Shown one piece after another: positions 9,063-19,781 of a DNA stretch of 64,000 bases. The position numbers were made by a program, and so were the translations under genes. Each line of letters starts with the position of its first letter. Position 1 is the stretch's first letter. The notes beneath the pieces are model-generated. The model was given only the letters and a program-made list of their open reading frames with translations, did no database searches and was not told the DNA's origin. Source of the DNA: Baylisascaris procyonis (lineage: Eukaryota > Nematoda > Chromadorea > Rhabditida > Ascarididae); the NCBI GenBank assembly GCA_037389465.1, contig JAZARR010000250.1:4511001-4575000 (forward strand), in the 5' to 3' direction.

Positions 9063-12000
9063 ATGGGACCCACTAAGGGTAGGTTGATAGGGTATCTGAA
9101 GGAAATCCCGGGGTTAGAAGTCCCAAAAATTGACGACCCCCCAGCTAAACAAATTGCTTCTCTCGAAGATCAAGTTGAAGAGTTTGATAGCTACATGCGT
9201 AAGATAAATGCCGCTATCGGTGTGTTAGAAAAATATCACGAACAATGGCTCTCTTTGAGAATCAGTTTAAGAGGAGATGAAGCAAAAGAGGAAGATCGGA
9301 TGTATCAACAAATGGTAGACGATCCGAATGGAGTGCTCCAAGTTATGGAGAAAGCTCGAGAAACTCTTGAGCTAGTCGAAAACCGAAAACAAAAAGCAGT
9401 AAGACTACTCCACGGATTACAGGATAAAAATAAGGCTGAAGCACAAGAGGTAACTGAACTGCCAAGATCGGCACCGAGAATTAAGCTCCCAAAATTGGAG
9501 CTAGCTACTTTTTCGGGAGATGTACGCAAATGGCCTGAATTTTGGTCTTCATTTGAGGCAGCAGTAGATCAACAGCCAATACCCGACGTCAATAAACTCA
9601 ACTATTTACTCAGTAGTCTGAAAGGTGCGGCTTATGCAACAGTAGCTGGATACGCAATTACGGCCTCCAATTACAGAGTAGTGGTGGACGTTTTGAAAAG
9701 GCGTTATGGAAATGAAGTCCTCATCAAAAAATGCCTCCATGACGAATTGAGGAGGTTGCCCCAGGCGGATCCTAGAAATCCTAGGGTCGTTCTAGACAAG
9801 GTCGAAAGAATTCTGAGACAGCTAAATGTGATGAATGAGGATACGAATCATCCGATAATCGAGCTGATGGTAGAGGAGAAATTGCCGAGGTGGATCTTGT
9901 TCGAAGTTTATGAAAAAAAGAGTGAAGACCCGTCTTGGAATGTCGATAAACTTCGTGAGTATGTCGACAAATTGATTGCTCGAAAAGAAACGATAATGCG
10001 CGTGACCAGTAGCATGACGGCACAGAGAAGAGATCGTCATGAGGACAGAAAGCCGATAAAGTATGACTCAAAGGAAACGTCTGCATTTTCTTCGACAGTA
10101 AGCAACTACCGGGAGAGGAGAGAAAATCAAGCGCCGAAAAGTAAAAAACGAAGTTGTGCCTTTTGCGGAGGCCCTCACTGGAATAGTGATTGCCATGAGT
10201 ACGCAACCGTGAAAGAGCGCAGTGGTCGGATAAGAGAGAAAAGGCTTTGCTTCAGGTGTCTCGCAGAGGGACATAGCGCAAAGGATTGCGCAAGGAGAGG
10301 AATGTGTTTCTATTGCAGAGAGGAACACAACTCGGCGCTCTGCCCAAAGAGGGAGAATAAAAGTGGTTCCGAGAAAGGAAGTAAACCGAAGGAACCAGAA
10401 GACAATAGAGGGAAACAAACAGTCACTTTCGACAAGGAAGTAAACCGATCACCTGACGAATCGGCGTTGACAGCGGCGGTCACCCAAAAGCGAAGGGAAA
10501 GGAAGACCGTTTTGCTTCTTTGTAAGGAGGTGAACGTGTGCAATCCGGAGAAGCCGGAAACGAGGAAAACTGTTTTGGCGTTCTTTGACGCGGGTTGTCA
10601 AGGATCATTCATAACAGAAGAACTCTGTGATCAACTGAAGCTGACTACTGAAAAAAGAAGCCAAATATCCATAGCGGGATTCGGCGCTCAGCAACCGAAA
10701 TGTTATGATACAAAGCAGGTAAACATTACGTTACAACTGAAAAACGGAAATAAAAAACAGATCAGAGCCAGTACAATGCCCTTTTTGACCAAAGAGCTTC
10801 AAAGAGTAAATGTTGAATTCAACGAAATTCTCATCCCAAACGCAAAACAAAAGCATCGGCTGTGCATTCCGGAAAAATGGGAACAACCGCAGCTAATAAT
10901 TGGTGCAGACTACTTCTTCGACCTGATCGAAGCTTCACAGAAATTGCCGTCCGGGTTCCACCTGGTCAAATCGAAAGTTGGAGATATGCTAGCAGGAAGT
11001 GGTTATGCAAAACTAGATACACAAAGAGCCTTTTCATCTGCAGATACGGCGTTAGTAATGACATCTGCTGCAGTTACTAGTGAAGCAGATATTGACCAAT
11101 TCTGGAGATTGGAAACGCTTGGGATTGACGACCCAATAGACTCAAAAGAGGATGTCGCAGCACTACAACAATTCAAAGCAACAATAACTAAATCGGAAGA
11201 TGGTCGATATGTCGTGAACTGGCCGTGGAAATCTGACACGCCTAAAGTCCCTTATAACTTCGGCCTATGCATTGGCAGACTAAGGTCCACGTTGAAACGC
11301 TTAAAGGGAGACGAGGAATTGTTCAAAAGATACGATGATACCTCCCGACAACAGCTAGAATTAGGTATAATTGAGAAGGCGCCCAAGGTCCCAGATGGAC
11401 CTCTCATTTCGTATATACCACATCAAGCAGTCCTAACCCCTCAAAAATCGACAACTAAATTACGGGTGGTTTTTGATGCAAGTGCTAAAGACGAGAAAGG
11501 TAATTCCCTGAACAGTCAATTGCTCAGAGGCCCAGTGATGTTAAACGACTTAGCAGGCATACTGTTACGGTTTCGAACTTCTAAATACGTTGTTCTTGCT
11601 GACGTAGAAAAAGCGTTTCTGCAACTGGAGCTGAATGTGAAGGATCGTGATACGACCCGGTTTCTGTGGGTAAAAGAGAAGGGTCCGGTCGATGAAAACA
11701 ATATCGAAGTGTATCGATTTTGTAGAGTACCGTTCGGAATGATTTCCAGCCCATTCTTACTTGCTGCAACTTTGACGAAACATTTGACAGAAATTGGATC
11801 CACTACAGCTCAAGAAATCTTAAAAAATCTGTACGTAGACAATGTCATGTTGCAGGCAGAAAATTCAGAGACAGCGATACAACTATGTAGTGAAGGAAAA
11901 GCAATTTTCGCAGGTGCCGGAATGAACTTGAGATCGTTCGTGTCAAATAACAAAGAAGTGTATGATGCTATTCCTCCGGAAGATCGAGAAGAAATACAAA

Positions 12001-13526
12001 TGACCAAAGTGTTAGGAATAACATGGTCGTTAAAGGAGGATAAAATAACACTAGGTGTAAAAGACAAGATTGGTGCCGCCCAAACCAAGCGACAAGTACT
12101 GAGCTTTGTAGCCTCCCACTTTGATCCTCTCGGATTAATGGCTCCGTTGCTTGTCCCATTAAAAGTATTCCTTCAGGAATTATGGAAGAAGAAATACAAA
12201 TGGGATGACTCATTGAAAGAAGAAGAGAAGTTACTGTGGGAAAGATTACAGAAAAGTTGGAATAATACAGTAAACGACATCCCTCGTCAAATATTCTTTC
12301 GTTGTGCAAAGGAGAGACAACTGCACGTTTTTGTCGATGCATCGATGCAGGCTTACGCCGCAGCGGTATACAATCGTGAAATCGTAAATGGTGCAGTATT
12401 GACGAACTTAGTTATGGCTAAAACGCGTCTGTGCCCCGTGAAGGGAGCTTCTGTTCCAAGACTCGAATTGTTAGCAGCCTTCATCGGAGTACGATTACTA
12501 GAGTTTGTAAAGAAACAGCTCTCGATGGAGGAAGTGGAGACCCATTACTGGAGCGATAGCAAATGTGTGTTGCACTGGATACGTTCAGATAAAGAGATCA
12601 ATACGAGGTTCATCCAAAACTGTTTAAAGCAAATGCGCAATACGGCGAAATGGTGGAGTTACGTCCCATCCGATCAAAACCCGAGCGATATTGCGACAAA
12701 GGGCGTTGATCCTGACAAGCTTAAGGAAAGTTCCTTGTGGTGGCATGGCCCACCATGGTTAAGACAATCCGAAGAGAATTGGCCGAAATGGGAGCTTTCG
12801 AATCCGCAGCAGTGTGTAATCAGCGAAGACATCTTTCAAAAGAGCAAAGGGAAGAGAGACCGTAGCAAACAACCTACGACAACAGTTACAGCGCTCGAAG
12901 TCGGTACAGAAGAAGAAAACGATTGTGCCATAAATCACTGTGTAATCGATGCAAGCAAGTATAACAGTTGGAGGAAAGTGAAGGGAATCACGGCTGCCGT
13001 GATAAGATTCGTAAAGAACCTCAAGGAACGGAAAAGAAAGGCAGTAGGAGTGGAGGACCAAATAGAAGCGGAAAAACTCCTCATCAGACAGGCTCAAGAA
13101 GAAATGATCACGAAAGCGGAGATCTTGCGTTGGGAGCTCTTTCGAGGCGACGACAATCTCTGGAGATGTGGAGGACGTCTTGCCTATTCAGGCCTCCCAC
13201 GAGACACCAAGTTTCCGATTTTTCTACCTAAACATCCAATCACCGAAATGCTTATTACTCATCAACACGAAATCTTAATGCATTCGGGGCCAGCCCATAC
13301 GTTAAACCAACTGCGGTCGAAATACTGGATAGCCAAAGGGAGAGAAACGGTAAAAAAGGTCATAAAGAAAAGATGCATGAAATGTCGTAGATGGCTCACA
13401 CATCCGTTCAAGCTTCCAAGAATGCCAGATCTACCATCATGCCGCACAGTTGTAACGCGAACCTTTCGAAAATGTGGGACTGGACTATTTTGGACCGTTC
13501 AACTTAAAAGCTCTTTTGGGCAATGA
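9063..13526 (+). CDS. BEL/Pao Gag-Pol polyprotein, up to the integrase zinc domain
   Basis: The ATG at 9063 (MGPTKGRLIGYL) is preferred; the upstream ATG at 8955 lies inside the LTR. From it the frame runs 1487 residues. Gag has a coiled N-terminus and a DUF1759 region at residues about 140-290 (LPKLELATFSGD, then KWPEFW). Three zinc-knuckle-like motifs follow at about 365-430 (CAFCGGPHWNSDCH, CFRCLAEGHSAKDC, CFYCREEHNSALC). The aspartic protease has FFDAGCQGSF near 506. RT spans about 800-940 (LRVVFDAS, VVLADVEKAFLQL, then YVDN as the catalytic box). RNase H has LHVFVDAS near 1088. The integrase zinc-binding HHCC region is near 1400-1445. It then leaves frame and ends at 13526. The protease reads D-A-G rather than the common D-S/T-G. 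One polyprotein is normal for BEL, so the early end is a mutation. Confidence 0.92.
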   Translation: MGPTKGRLIGYLKEIPGLEVPKIDDPPAKQIASLEDQVEEFDSYMRKINAAIGVLEKYHEQWLSLRISLRGDEAKEEDRMYQQMVDDPNGVLQVMEKARETLELVENRKQKAVRLLHGLQDKNKAEAQEVTELPRSAPRIKLPKLELATFSGDVRKWPEFWSSFEAAVDQQPIPDVNKLNYLLSSLKGAAYATVAGYAITASNYRVVVDVLKRRYGNEVLIKKCLHDELRRLPQADPRNPRVVLDKVERILRQLNVMNEDTNHPIIELMVEEKLPRWILFEVYEKKSEDPSWNVDKLREYVDKLIARKETIMRVTSSMTAQRRDRHEDRKPIKYDSKETSAFSSTVSNYRERRENQAPKSKKRSCAFCGGPHWNSDCHEYATVKERSGRIREKRLCFRCLAEGHSAKDCARRGMCFYCREEHNSALCPKRENKSGSEKGSKPKEPEDNRGKQTVTFDKEVNRSPDESALTAAVTQKRRERKTVLLLCKEVNVCNPEKPETRKTVLAFFDAGCQGSFITEELCDQLKLTTEKRSQISIAGFGAQQPKCYDTKQVNITLQLKNGNKKQIRASTMPFLTKELQRVNVEFNEILIPNAKQKHRLCIPEKWEQPQLIIGADYFFDLIEASQKLPSGFHLVKSKVGDMLAGSGYAKLDTQRAFSSADTALVMTSAAVTSEADIDQFWRLETLGIDDPIDSKEDVAALQQFKATITKSEDGRYVVNWPWKSDTPKVPYNFGLCIGRLRSTLKRLKGDEELFKRYDDTSRQQLELGIIEKAPKVPDGPLISYIPHQAVLTPQKSTTKLRVVFDASAKDEKGNSLNSQLLRGPVMLNDLAGILLRFRTSKYVVLADVEKAFLQLELNVKDRDTTRFLWVKEKGPVDENNIEVYRFCRVPFGMISSPFLLAATLTKHLTEIGSTTAQEILKNLYVDNVMLQAENSETAIQLCSEGKAIFAGAGMNLRSFVSNNKEVYDAIPPEDREEIQMTKVLGITWSLKEDKITLGVKDKIGAAQTKRQVLSFVASHFDPLGLMAPLLVPLKVFLQELWKKKYKWDDSLKEEEKLLWERLQKSWNNTVNDIPRQIFFRCAKERQLHVFVDASMQAYAAAVYNREIVNGAVLTNLVMAKTRLCPVKGASVPRLELLAAFIGVRLLEFVKKQLSMEEVETHYWSDSKCVLHWIRSDKEINTRFIQNCLKQMRNTAKWWSYVPSDQNPSDIATKGVDPDKLKESSLWWHGPPWLRQSEENWPKWELSNPQQCVISEDIFQKSKGKRDRSKQPTTTVTALEVGTEEENDCAINHCVIDASKYNSWRKVKGITAAVIRFVKNLKERKRKAVGVEDQIEAEKLLIRQAQEEMITKAEILRWELFRGDDNLWRCGGRLAYSGLPRDTKFPIFLPKHPITEMLITHQHEILMHSGPAHTLNQLRSKYWIAKGRETVKKVIKKRCMKCRRWLTHPFKLPRMPDLPSCRTVVTRTFRKCGTGLFWTVQLKSSFGQ

Positions 13527-14400
13527 AATTAAATTTCAAAAAAGTTGGGTAGCATTGTTTACATGTCTTACGACACGCGCTGTCCATTTGGAAGTGGCAA
13601 ATGACTTGTCAGCATCTTCGTTCCTCAACTGCTTTCGAAGATATGTGAGTCGACGAGGAAAACCTAAACTTGTATTTAGCGACAACGGGAGCAATTTTAC
13701 GCTCGCCGCAGAAGTCCTAAGACAAATCAGCAGAGCAGAGGAAATCAAATGGAACTTCATAACACCTTTCGCTCCATGGCAAGGAGGAGTTTATGAAAGA
13801 ATGATAGGTCTAACCAAAACTTCGCTTCGTAAAGCAGTGGGAAGAAAACGATTAAGCGAAGAAGAGTTTCGAACACTTATTGTAGAAGTAGAAGGAGTAG
13901 TCAACAGTAGACCACTCACTTATGTGCATGAAACGTCAGTCGATATTATTCGGCCGATCGATTTTCTGATACCAGCTGCTGAGTTGATCTTCACGGTAAA
14001 CGAAGAGGGAGAAAAGGAAGATCCGAGCTACCTTCCAAAGGAGGTGATGTCTAGAGAAAAAATGTTAATGAGATGGAAAGCAACACTTAGCACACTCGAT
14101 CGCTTCTGGAATTACTGGCGGTCAGAGTATCTCACATCGCTGCGAGAGCGAACACAACGAAATCATCGAGCCGTTAGAGGATCAGTAACTAGAGAGCCGC
14201 GAATAAACGAGGTGGTTATCATAGAAGAAGAAGGAACCCCCAAAGCAGTGTGGAAATTAGGTCGAATAGTGGAATTAAGAGGGGGAGAAGGTCGATCCAT
14301 ACGTACAGCAAGAGTGAAACTGGGTAATGGAAATGAATGGACCAGACCCATAAGCCAGTTGTACCCGCTCGAAATAGACGATAACGAGGCACCAGCCTAA
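13456..14400 (+). pseudogene. Integrase catalytic core and C-terminal tail of the BEL element, in a shifted frame
   Basis: This frame is +1 relative to the upstream Gag-Pol and opens just after a TAA at 13453-13455. It starts within the linker to the catalytic core and gives GLDYFGPF (first Asp near 13483), VFSDNGSNF (second Asp at 13681) and WQGGVYERM (Glu at 13795), a D-D-E triad. A DUF5641-like tail follows (DRFWNYWRSEYLTSLRERTQ at about 14098-14157; WKLGRIVELRGGEG near 14250). It ends at TAA 14398-14400. No start codon of its own is expected. The single-base indel lies in about 13440-13470, between the zinc domain and the core. Programmed frameshifting at this point is not known for BEL, so mutation or an assembly error is more likely. 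Confidence 0.85.
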
Positions 14401-14426
14401 AAGGGATATTTTCGCTGCGGTCGGAG
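14399..14426 (+). promoter_or_regulatory. Polypurine-tract region before the 3' LTR
   Basis: A short purine run AAAAGGGA (14399-14406) lies 20 bases before the 3' LTR, and a second weak one, TCGGAG, abuts it. Neither is a strong tract, so the exact plus-strand priming site is uncertain. Confidence 0.35.
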
Positions 14427-15574
14427 TGTCGCGAAGATTCGCGAATGAGTTAGCGGGCTGCTGCACACAGTAAATCAAACTGTGTATCAACGCAATAACT
14501 CAAAGAACGATCTAAGTTGATCTCTGACTGTAGCGACTATATCGTTCTCTAATGCGGCGTTGCGGTCGTGTGTAAGCGCGTGTCTTCTAATGCGTCGTGT
14601 GTAAGGGTGTAAGTGTAGCGCCTTTACTGCATTTGTCAGCACTTTCTTCTTCATTGTTTTTTCTGAATTTAAACTTTATTTTCATGGTTACTTGTGGATT
14701 GCCTCAAAGTTCCACGATCTCGTCAGTAGTTTGTGACGTTTTTTTTTTTTCTTCACTCTCCTCGTCATTGGATTGTACCTTTTCGTTAGCTCATCACTAG
14801 AATCACCATATTTGACTCAGATCATGTTTTATGATGGTTTTGTATTCGTTTTTCGAGTATATCGCGTTTTTACGTTGTTTGTGAAGCATCAGAAGGTTTA
14901 ATTACCCAAGTTTCAGGTGTCGGGCGATTCGCACGCAAAAAGGTGTCCCCCGAACCGTGTGAACAAACTTGGGACGGACCAACCAGGAGGTTGGTATAGC
15001 CAAGCACAAAAAGAAGAAAAAGGGCGCAAGCGGACGAGCCCTCATCAAAACAGGCCGGTTTCTTTGTTGAAATCAATTATTACTTTTCGAGTTGTCGAGT
15101 ACCCACAAGCCCGAAGAATCAAGCCCAGTGCGGGAGAAAACAAATTGCGGTGAACGGAACCAACCGCACGAGATAGGCACTGACACCTTGATACGTTGAT
15201 AACCAGGTGTCGGCACGAAAGCGATCGCCCGACACCTCGTTGCTCTTGTGCCTATATTGCGCTTCATTGTATCATACCGTGAGACAGTTGACAATAAGTG
15301 TCATATTCCAAGGGTGTGTCCCGCTCATCCGGTATTATATCGCTCAATTCGCTCAACCTGCCCCAAGTCAAAGCCTTGGCCTTCGATTGTCGTTGTTCCG
15401 TTTATTGCTTTTATATTGCCGATTAATTTTGACAGGCCTGCGCAGCTTGTTGGTTTTACTTCACGTGCATTGTGACCTTAACTTTGTTGATCTCTTTTCT
15501 AATAAACCGTCGATCTCTTCTTTATCTTTTTCTGTCGTCTACGTACGACCATCAACTTCGTTTTGTTCACGACA
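14427..15574 (+). repeat. 3' LTR of the BEL element
   Basis: 1148 bp and almost identical to 7819-8966. The AATAAA at 15501-15506 is the likely polyadenylation signal for the element transcript. Confidence 0.95.
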
Positions 15575-15579
15575 CAAGC
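15575..15579. repeat. Right target-site duplication CAAGC of the BEL element
   Basis: Direct copy of 7814-7818. Confidence 0.9.
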
Positions 15580-17078
15580 TTCTTATAAAATATTTGTTTC
15601 TTCGCCAAACTGATCGGTGTAAAATTAGCGACGACCGGCATTCAAGTTTTTCACCTTATAATCTGTGTAATTGACTTTGAAGTTAATGAATAAACCCGAA
15701 GCCATTCCATTGCGCACTTGTATGCATCATATTTAGTTACTCTACTTTCAACGATTCCCGAGTTGAAACTATTGGATAAGTAGGTAGAGGATACTCACAT
15801 GTGCTATCAGACAACTGGACAGACAGACAGACACATGCGCATAGACACGACGTTACCATAACGCGCTTTTGCAAAACATCTTCTAGACGGGCATGTTCAT
15901 TGCAGAAGCGGGGCAACGATAACGGTCACACCATTATTCGTTCTTAACACTCCTTGCCGCTGTGTTGTATTATTTCCAACCGAATCTTCACCGGTTCTAA
16001 GCTACACGAATTTCTTCTATAGGGCATGCAAATATCATTTTCGTGTATGTATGCATTCAGTAAGAATAAGCAGCCTCCGACGTGTATACGTAAGCAGGCA
16101 AATGTACACATTTTGCACACGTTAATTAACGGCAGTTGCACCTTACTTGACTGCCACAGGTTCCGCTCTTCGGTTAAATCAACGAATTCTCGAGTTCCCT
16201 TCAAAAATTTCAGCGTCTTATAAATGAGACATTTAACTGAGCAAATGCCAAGAACAACGAGAACCAGCTTCATATAATATGCAGTCATACAATACTGTTG
16301 CTTTATTTACTTGTATTGACGAAAATGAAAAATGATAAGAATATATTATTATTATTCAATGACGGAAATATTAGCGTTATCGACAATATTTTTTGCTCAC
16401 ATTTATTTCATAAAAATAATACCACTCGAATTAATGTACAGCTTTTCCACTTGTAAATAAACATAAAAGTTTAAGTCAATTTCAAATTATAAATAGGACT
16501 CGAGTCTTTGCAATGCGCGTGCGACTTCAAACCTGCAAACCAACAATAATAAATAAAACTTCACTCAACATCAGAAATATCTAAATAAACCGCCTATTTT
16601 CACATTCATACATCACCTTCCCACCAGTTTGAATGAAAACTTCCACTCCCTACAAGATAAATGCTCCTATCGTTTCTATGATCGTCTCAATCTTTGAATA
16701 TCTCGGGTGCGCTTAGCTAGCAGTAACAAATAAAAGAAACGCTATACTAAAAGCTATTCATATAAATGAACGCATAGGAGATATTATATCCACTCGACTA
16801 GCTCAAGTAGTTCCCACATTTTTATTAGCAACATGAAAAATGAACGTAGTGACTGCATTGCATAATTGCAAGTGCATTTGGCTAGCCTTTATAAATACTC
16901 TTCAATAGGGAATGCAAGCATCACCTTAGAATTATATGACAATCTATACCCACTATACCATAATATTATAAAATCTTCCTTCCAGTGAACCGTTTAAAAA
17001 TTCAACAATCAATGTAGTCAACCGGAAAAGAGTAATCTGTATAAATTCTAAGGTTTCAGACTTTCACAAACGACTCAC
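15580..17078. other. AT-rich region, likely holding the 3' end of the COMMD-like gene
   Basis: The splice donor at 17079 (minus strand) requires at least one further exon here. Candidate acceptors exist (for example near 16906 with an open frame to about 16806), but none gives a convincing COMM-domain end. A minus-strand frame 16288-16148 starts with a hydrophobic, signal-peptide-like stretch and ends at a possible donor; it is unassigned. Confidence 0.3.
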
Positions 17079-19781
17079 CTTAATGTACCAAATTTTTCGA
17101 CGCTCATTTCGATAAGATGAGGTCCAATAGGCAGAGTAATTTTAACGTGAAGACTTTTCTGAACACGCGAATTCCCAATTACAACATCAACACTCCAATC
17201 GTTATTTGTTTCTTGTTGTTTGGTTGCGTGCCATAAACGACTTATATGTTCACGATTCTGAAATTATCGAAAGGAATTTCAGAAAAAACACGAATAATTA
17301 GGAAAGAAGAGATGATGAATATGGATGAGAAAGACTCATCCAGCTTTTTTATTGGCCACCCTCCAAATGGCGCATCTGAATGAATTTTTACTTTTTAGAT
17401 GGCGAAGAAAGAAAAACTCCGTCCCAAATTCATGCTTTTAGCCTCAATTTTCCCCTACTTGACCCTTGTAGGGACCGTCATCTTCAAACTGTTGCAAATA
17501 CTAGTGTCAAACACATTCAATACAAGAAGTGCCGTAGTCGCGAATGCTTCGATTTTTTTTTTTTTTTGCTTTAAAAGCAAGAAAAAAGGCAATATGAGAT
17601 GATCGCAGCGATACAACTGCTTATATCAGTGACCATTACTACGGTAGTCATAATATAGGTAGTCATGCTATGGTAATCATAACATACACATGCGTGAGTT
17701 ACCGTGAACTAGGAATCCGTATTGAGAGCTGCTAAGTGCCACCATGTCCTCCGCTGTCGTAATCATTCATGTTTACTTGTTGATGGCCACAAACCTGTCA
17801 TCATCGTACCATATGGTAACAGACTGCTAAGAGGTAAATCAACCTCTAGGAACATGACAACTCTCTGAAGAGATAATTGGTATGTTGATGTAACTGGTTG
17901 GCAAAGTCAGCTGCCTCAAAGTCCATAACTTATTTCTTTAAATTTCAGCATGAACAAACCCTCGCTGAAAGATCGGAATCGGCGAGAAGTTTGTCGGGAT
18001 CATCAAATCTGTTGAGATTGTTTAGACGTTCCATAAGTTCGATTAGATTCGATAACCTGTTGAGTTGTTCGTCACTCAAAGAATGCAAATCACGCTCAAT
18101 AGAAGTCTTCCGCACAACACCACACCATACATCTATAAACCTTTGATCCATATAACAGTGCACCGCTACACTCATTGATTGATCAACTGATTTTCATCGA
18201 AAAAATGAATATTTAACTAATATTTATGCTAGAAACTGACATCACATATCACATAAGTTGTAATATGTGATTGGTTAGTACTGATAGAATAAAATATTCA
18301 AGAAGCAGCGGAGAAGACCGATCACAATCACTCATTCCTTACAGCAACTGCTCGAAAGGCTGCGGGTTCGATTCTCGCTTGCGGACAAGGTTCTCACTCA
18401 TCATTACAAAAATCAGTAGGCATTGGGTTGCTGGGATTCCATTTACTGGGATTTACTGGAACATCAAGACAGAAATGACGAGAACGGGCATTTCAACCAT
18501 TGCTTTTGCACATCTCATCACAATATAAGAGTTGCACAACTACCTCCAGACATCGCCTTAGAGATGAGCAGTTGACAAAGGTGGCAAATTGCATGTTTCC
18601 CTACACATGAAACACATATTATGCAAAAATATGATAGGCGCTTTCAACAAAATTACGTCAAATATTTGCCTTATTGTCGTATTTAAAGATATGTTACTAG
18701 GCATTTCAACCAAACAAATATTATGTTAAAATATGATAATATGTGATTTTATGCCGAGATGGACAACGTTATAGTGGGCAGGAAATTGCCAAAGCAATTA
18801 TATTTCATAAATGTATTTTCACAAACACCTTATTTGCACACTCAGGAAGTGAATTAGTAAAGAGGAGGCTAAGCAAGAAAAGGTGAAACCATCTCGAAAT
18901 GACACAACACATTGCAACTTATTTTTATTGTAGTATTAAAACTGCGGCGACTTTATAGTAAGTGTTAAGCAACAAAAATAACGTAAAATATGTGCCCAAT
19001 GCCGTGTTGATAGGCACATATGGTGTGATCGGCGAAGTGAATAAAACCGAAATAATATTTTATTTCTCCACCTATAAATGTAAAATTTCAACGATTTCCG
19101 CTACCTGATTTTTGCAAGTTGAAAGGAATGCTGACGATGATACTCATCGCTTTCTGTAATTTTGATGTTCCAACAGCTAAACTGTAGGGTCTATCTGATC
19201 GAGGAATGAACATTAAAATGTATTCACTGCACTGAACTAATTTTATGGTACCCTAAACTAGAAGACCATCTGAAAGTGTTAAGTTTCTACAGCACTGAGT
19301 GTGACAAAAATGACTGATATAAAAGTGTCATAATGCTGCACATGCTTTTTTCACGTAAGCAGTTCGTAAGTGATTAGAATGCAAAGCTTTGAGTCTCAAT
19401 TTTCATAGGTGGGATGAAAAATTTTAATTGACATATGGAAACCATAATTTTCACTCACTCCCCCTCCCCCGCCCCTTTTACATGTAACTTTTCTTAGTTC
19501 ATTACTTTCTTTAACTTTACTTTAAAAACCTCAAGCAGCCTAAATGCAACTTTCCTAAAATGTTATGCACATATCGCAACGTATGTTGGTCACTTCTTTA
19601 ATGCAATAACTTCCATCTTTTTCGTTGCCACTTTGATGCCAGTTGAAGAATAATGTAGCGGCGAGCAAGTTTTACACGTCATCCATCTACCCAATAGCCC
19701 TGGAAGATTAACTCCAGAAGTCAGAAGTTCATCAATGGGGATTACCAACTGCTTTAAACTGTCAACTGACAACGGCACTAG
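17079..19781 (-). CDS. COMM-domain (COMMD) family protein, incomplete model
   Basis: Three minus-strand exons join in phase: 19781-19691 (91 nt), 18132-17960 (173 nt, acceptor TTATAG, donor AGG|GTTTGT) and 17257-17079 (179 nt, acceptor TTTCAG, donor AAG|GTGAGT). The joined frame gives about 147 residues without stops. The third exon reads NNDWSVDVVIGNS and then LHVKITLPIGPHLIEMSVEK, which fits the COMM domain pattern: a Trp, then DVV, two beta strands and an amphipathic strand ending in F..L. The preceding helical part (SLSDEQLNRLSNLIELMERL) fits the all-helical N-terminal half of COMMD proteins. These proteins form the CCC complex, which works with retriever in endosomal recycling. The first and last exons are not fixed; a possible first exon is at 20966-20830. 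The family call is inference from pattern only. Confidence 0.5.
17399..17602 (+). CDS. Possible 67-residue membrane peptide inside a COMMD intron (weak)
   Basis: The ATG follows directly after TTTTTAG, a good nematode acceptor for cis- or trans-splicing. The peptide MAKKEKLRPKFMLLASIF has a hydrophobic segment over residues 12-37, but the second half is encoded by an 18-base T-run (17554-17571), giving poly-Phe. It lies opposite the COMMD-like intron. It may be chance. Confidence 0.15.
   Translation: MAKKEKLRPKFMLLASIFPYLTLVGTVIFKLLQILVSNTFNTRSAVVANASIFFFFCFKSKKKGNMR
18323..18412 (+). repeat. tRNA-derived SINE-like fragment, copy 1
   Basis: Contains GGGTTCGATTCTC, a good Pol III B box, followed by TGCGGACAAGGTTCTCACTCA. 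A related B-box region and the same TGCGGACAA...TTCACT tail occur at 25132-25178. No tRNA acceptor stem closes around it, so it is not a tRNA gene. Confidence 0.4.

Larger units (their letters stand above)
7819..15574 (+). mobile_element. Full-length, recent BEL/Pao LTR retrotransposon
   Basis: The element is 7756 bp, with two 1148-bp LTRs starting TGTCGCG and ending CACGACA, a 5-bp CAAGC duplication, a primer-binding site 9 bases after the 5' LTR, and a gag-pol region with the domain order Gag (DUF1759), zinc knuckles, aspartic protease, RT, RNase H, integrase. That order and the C-terminal integrase tail (DUF5641) are diagnostic of BEL/Pao. I see only two LTR differences (8008 C versus 14616 G; 8316 G versus 14924 C), so insertion is recent. 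One frameshift in integrase makes this copy probably non-autonomous. It could still be mobilised in trans because LTRs and leader look intact. Confidence 0.95.

Noticed and set aside
13456..13530. Programmed +1 frameshift between Gag-Pol and integrase
   Set aside because: BEL/Pao Gag-Pol is normally one frame and the shift lies inside integrase; no slippery site or stimulatory structure stands out. Mutation or sequence error is simpler.
16148..16288. Signal-peptide-like minus-strand exon
   Set aside because: Its phase does not extend the COMMD-like gene and no further exon or family supports it.
18323..18412. tRNA gene
   Set aside because: A B box is present but no acceptor or anticodon stem pairs; treated as SINE-like.
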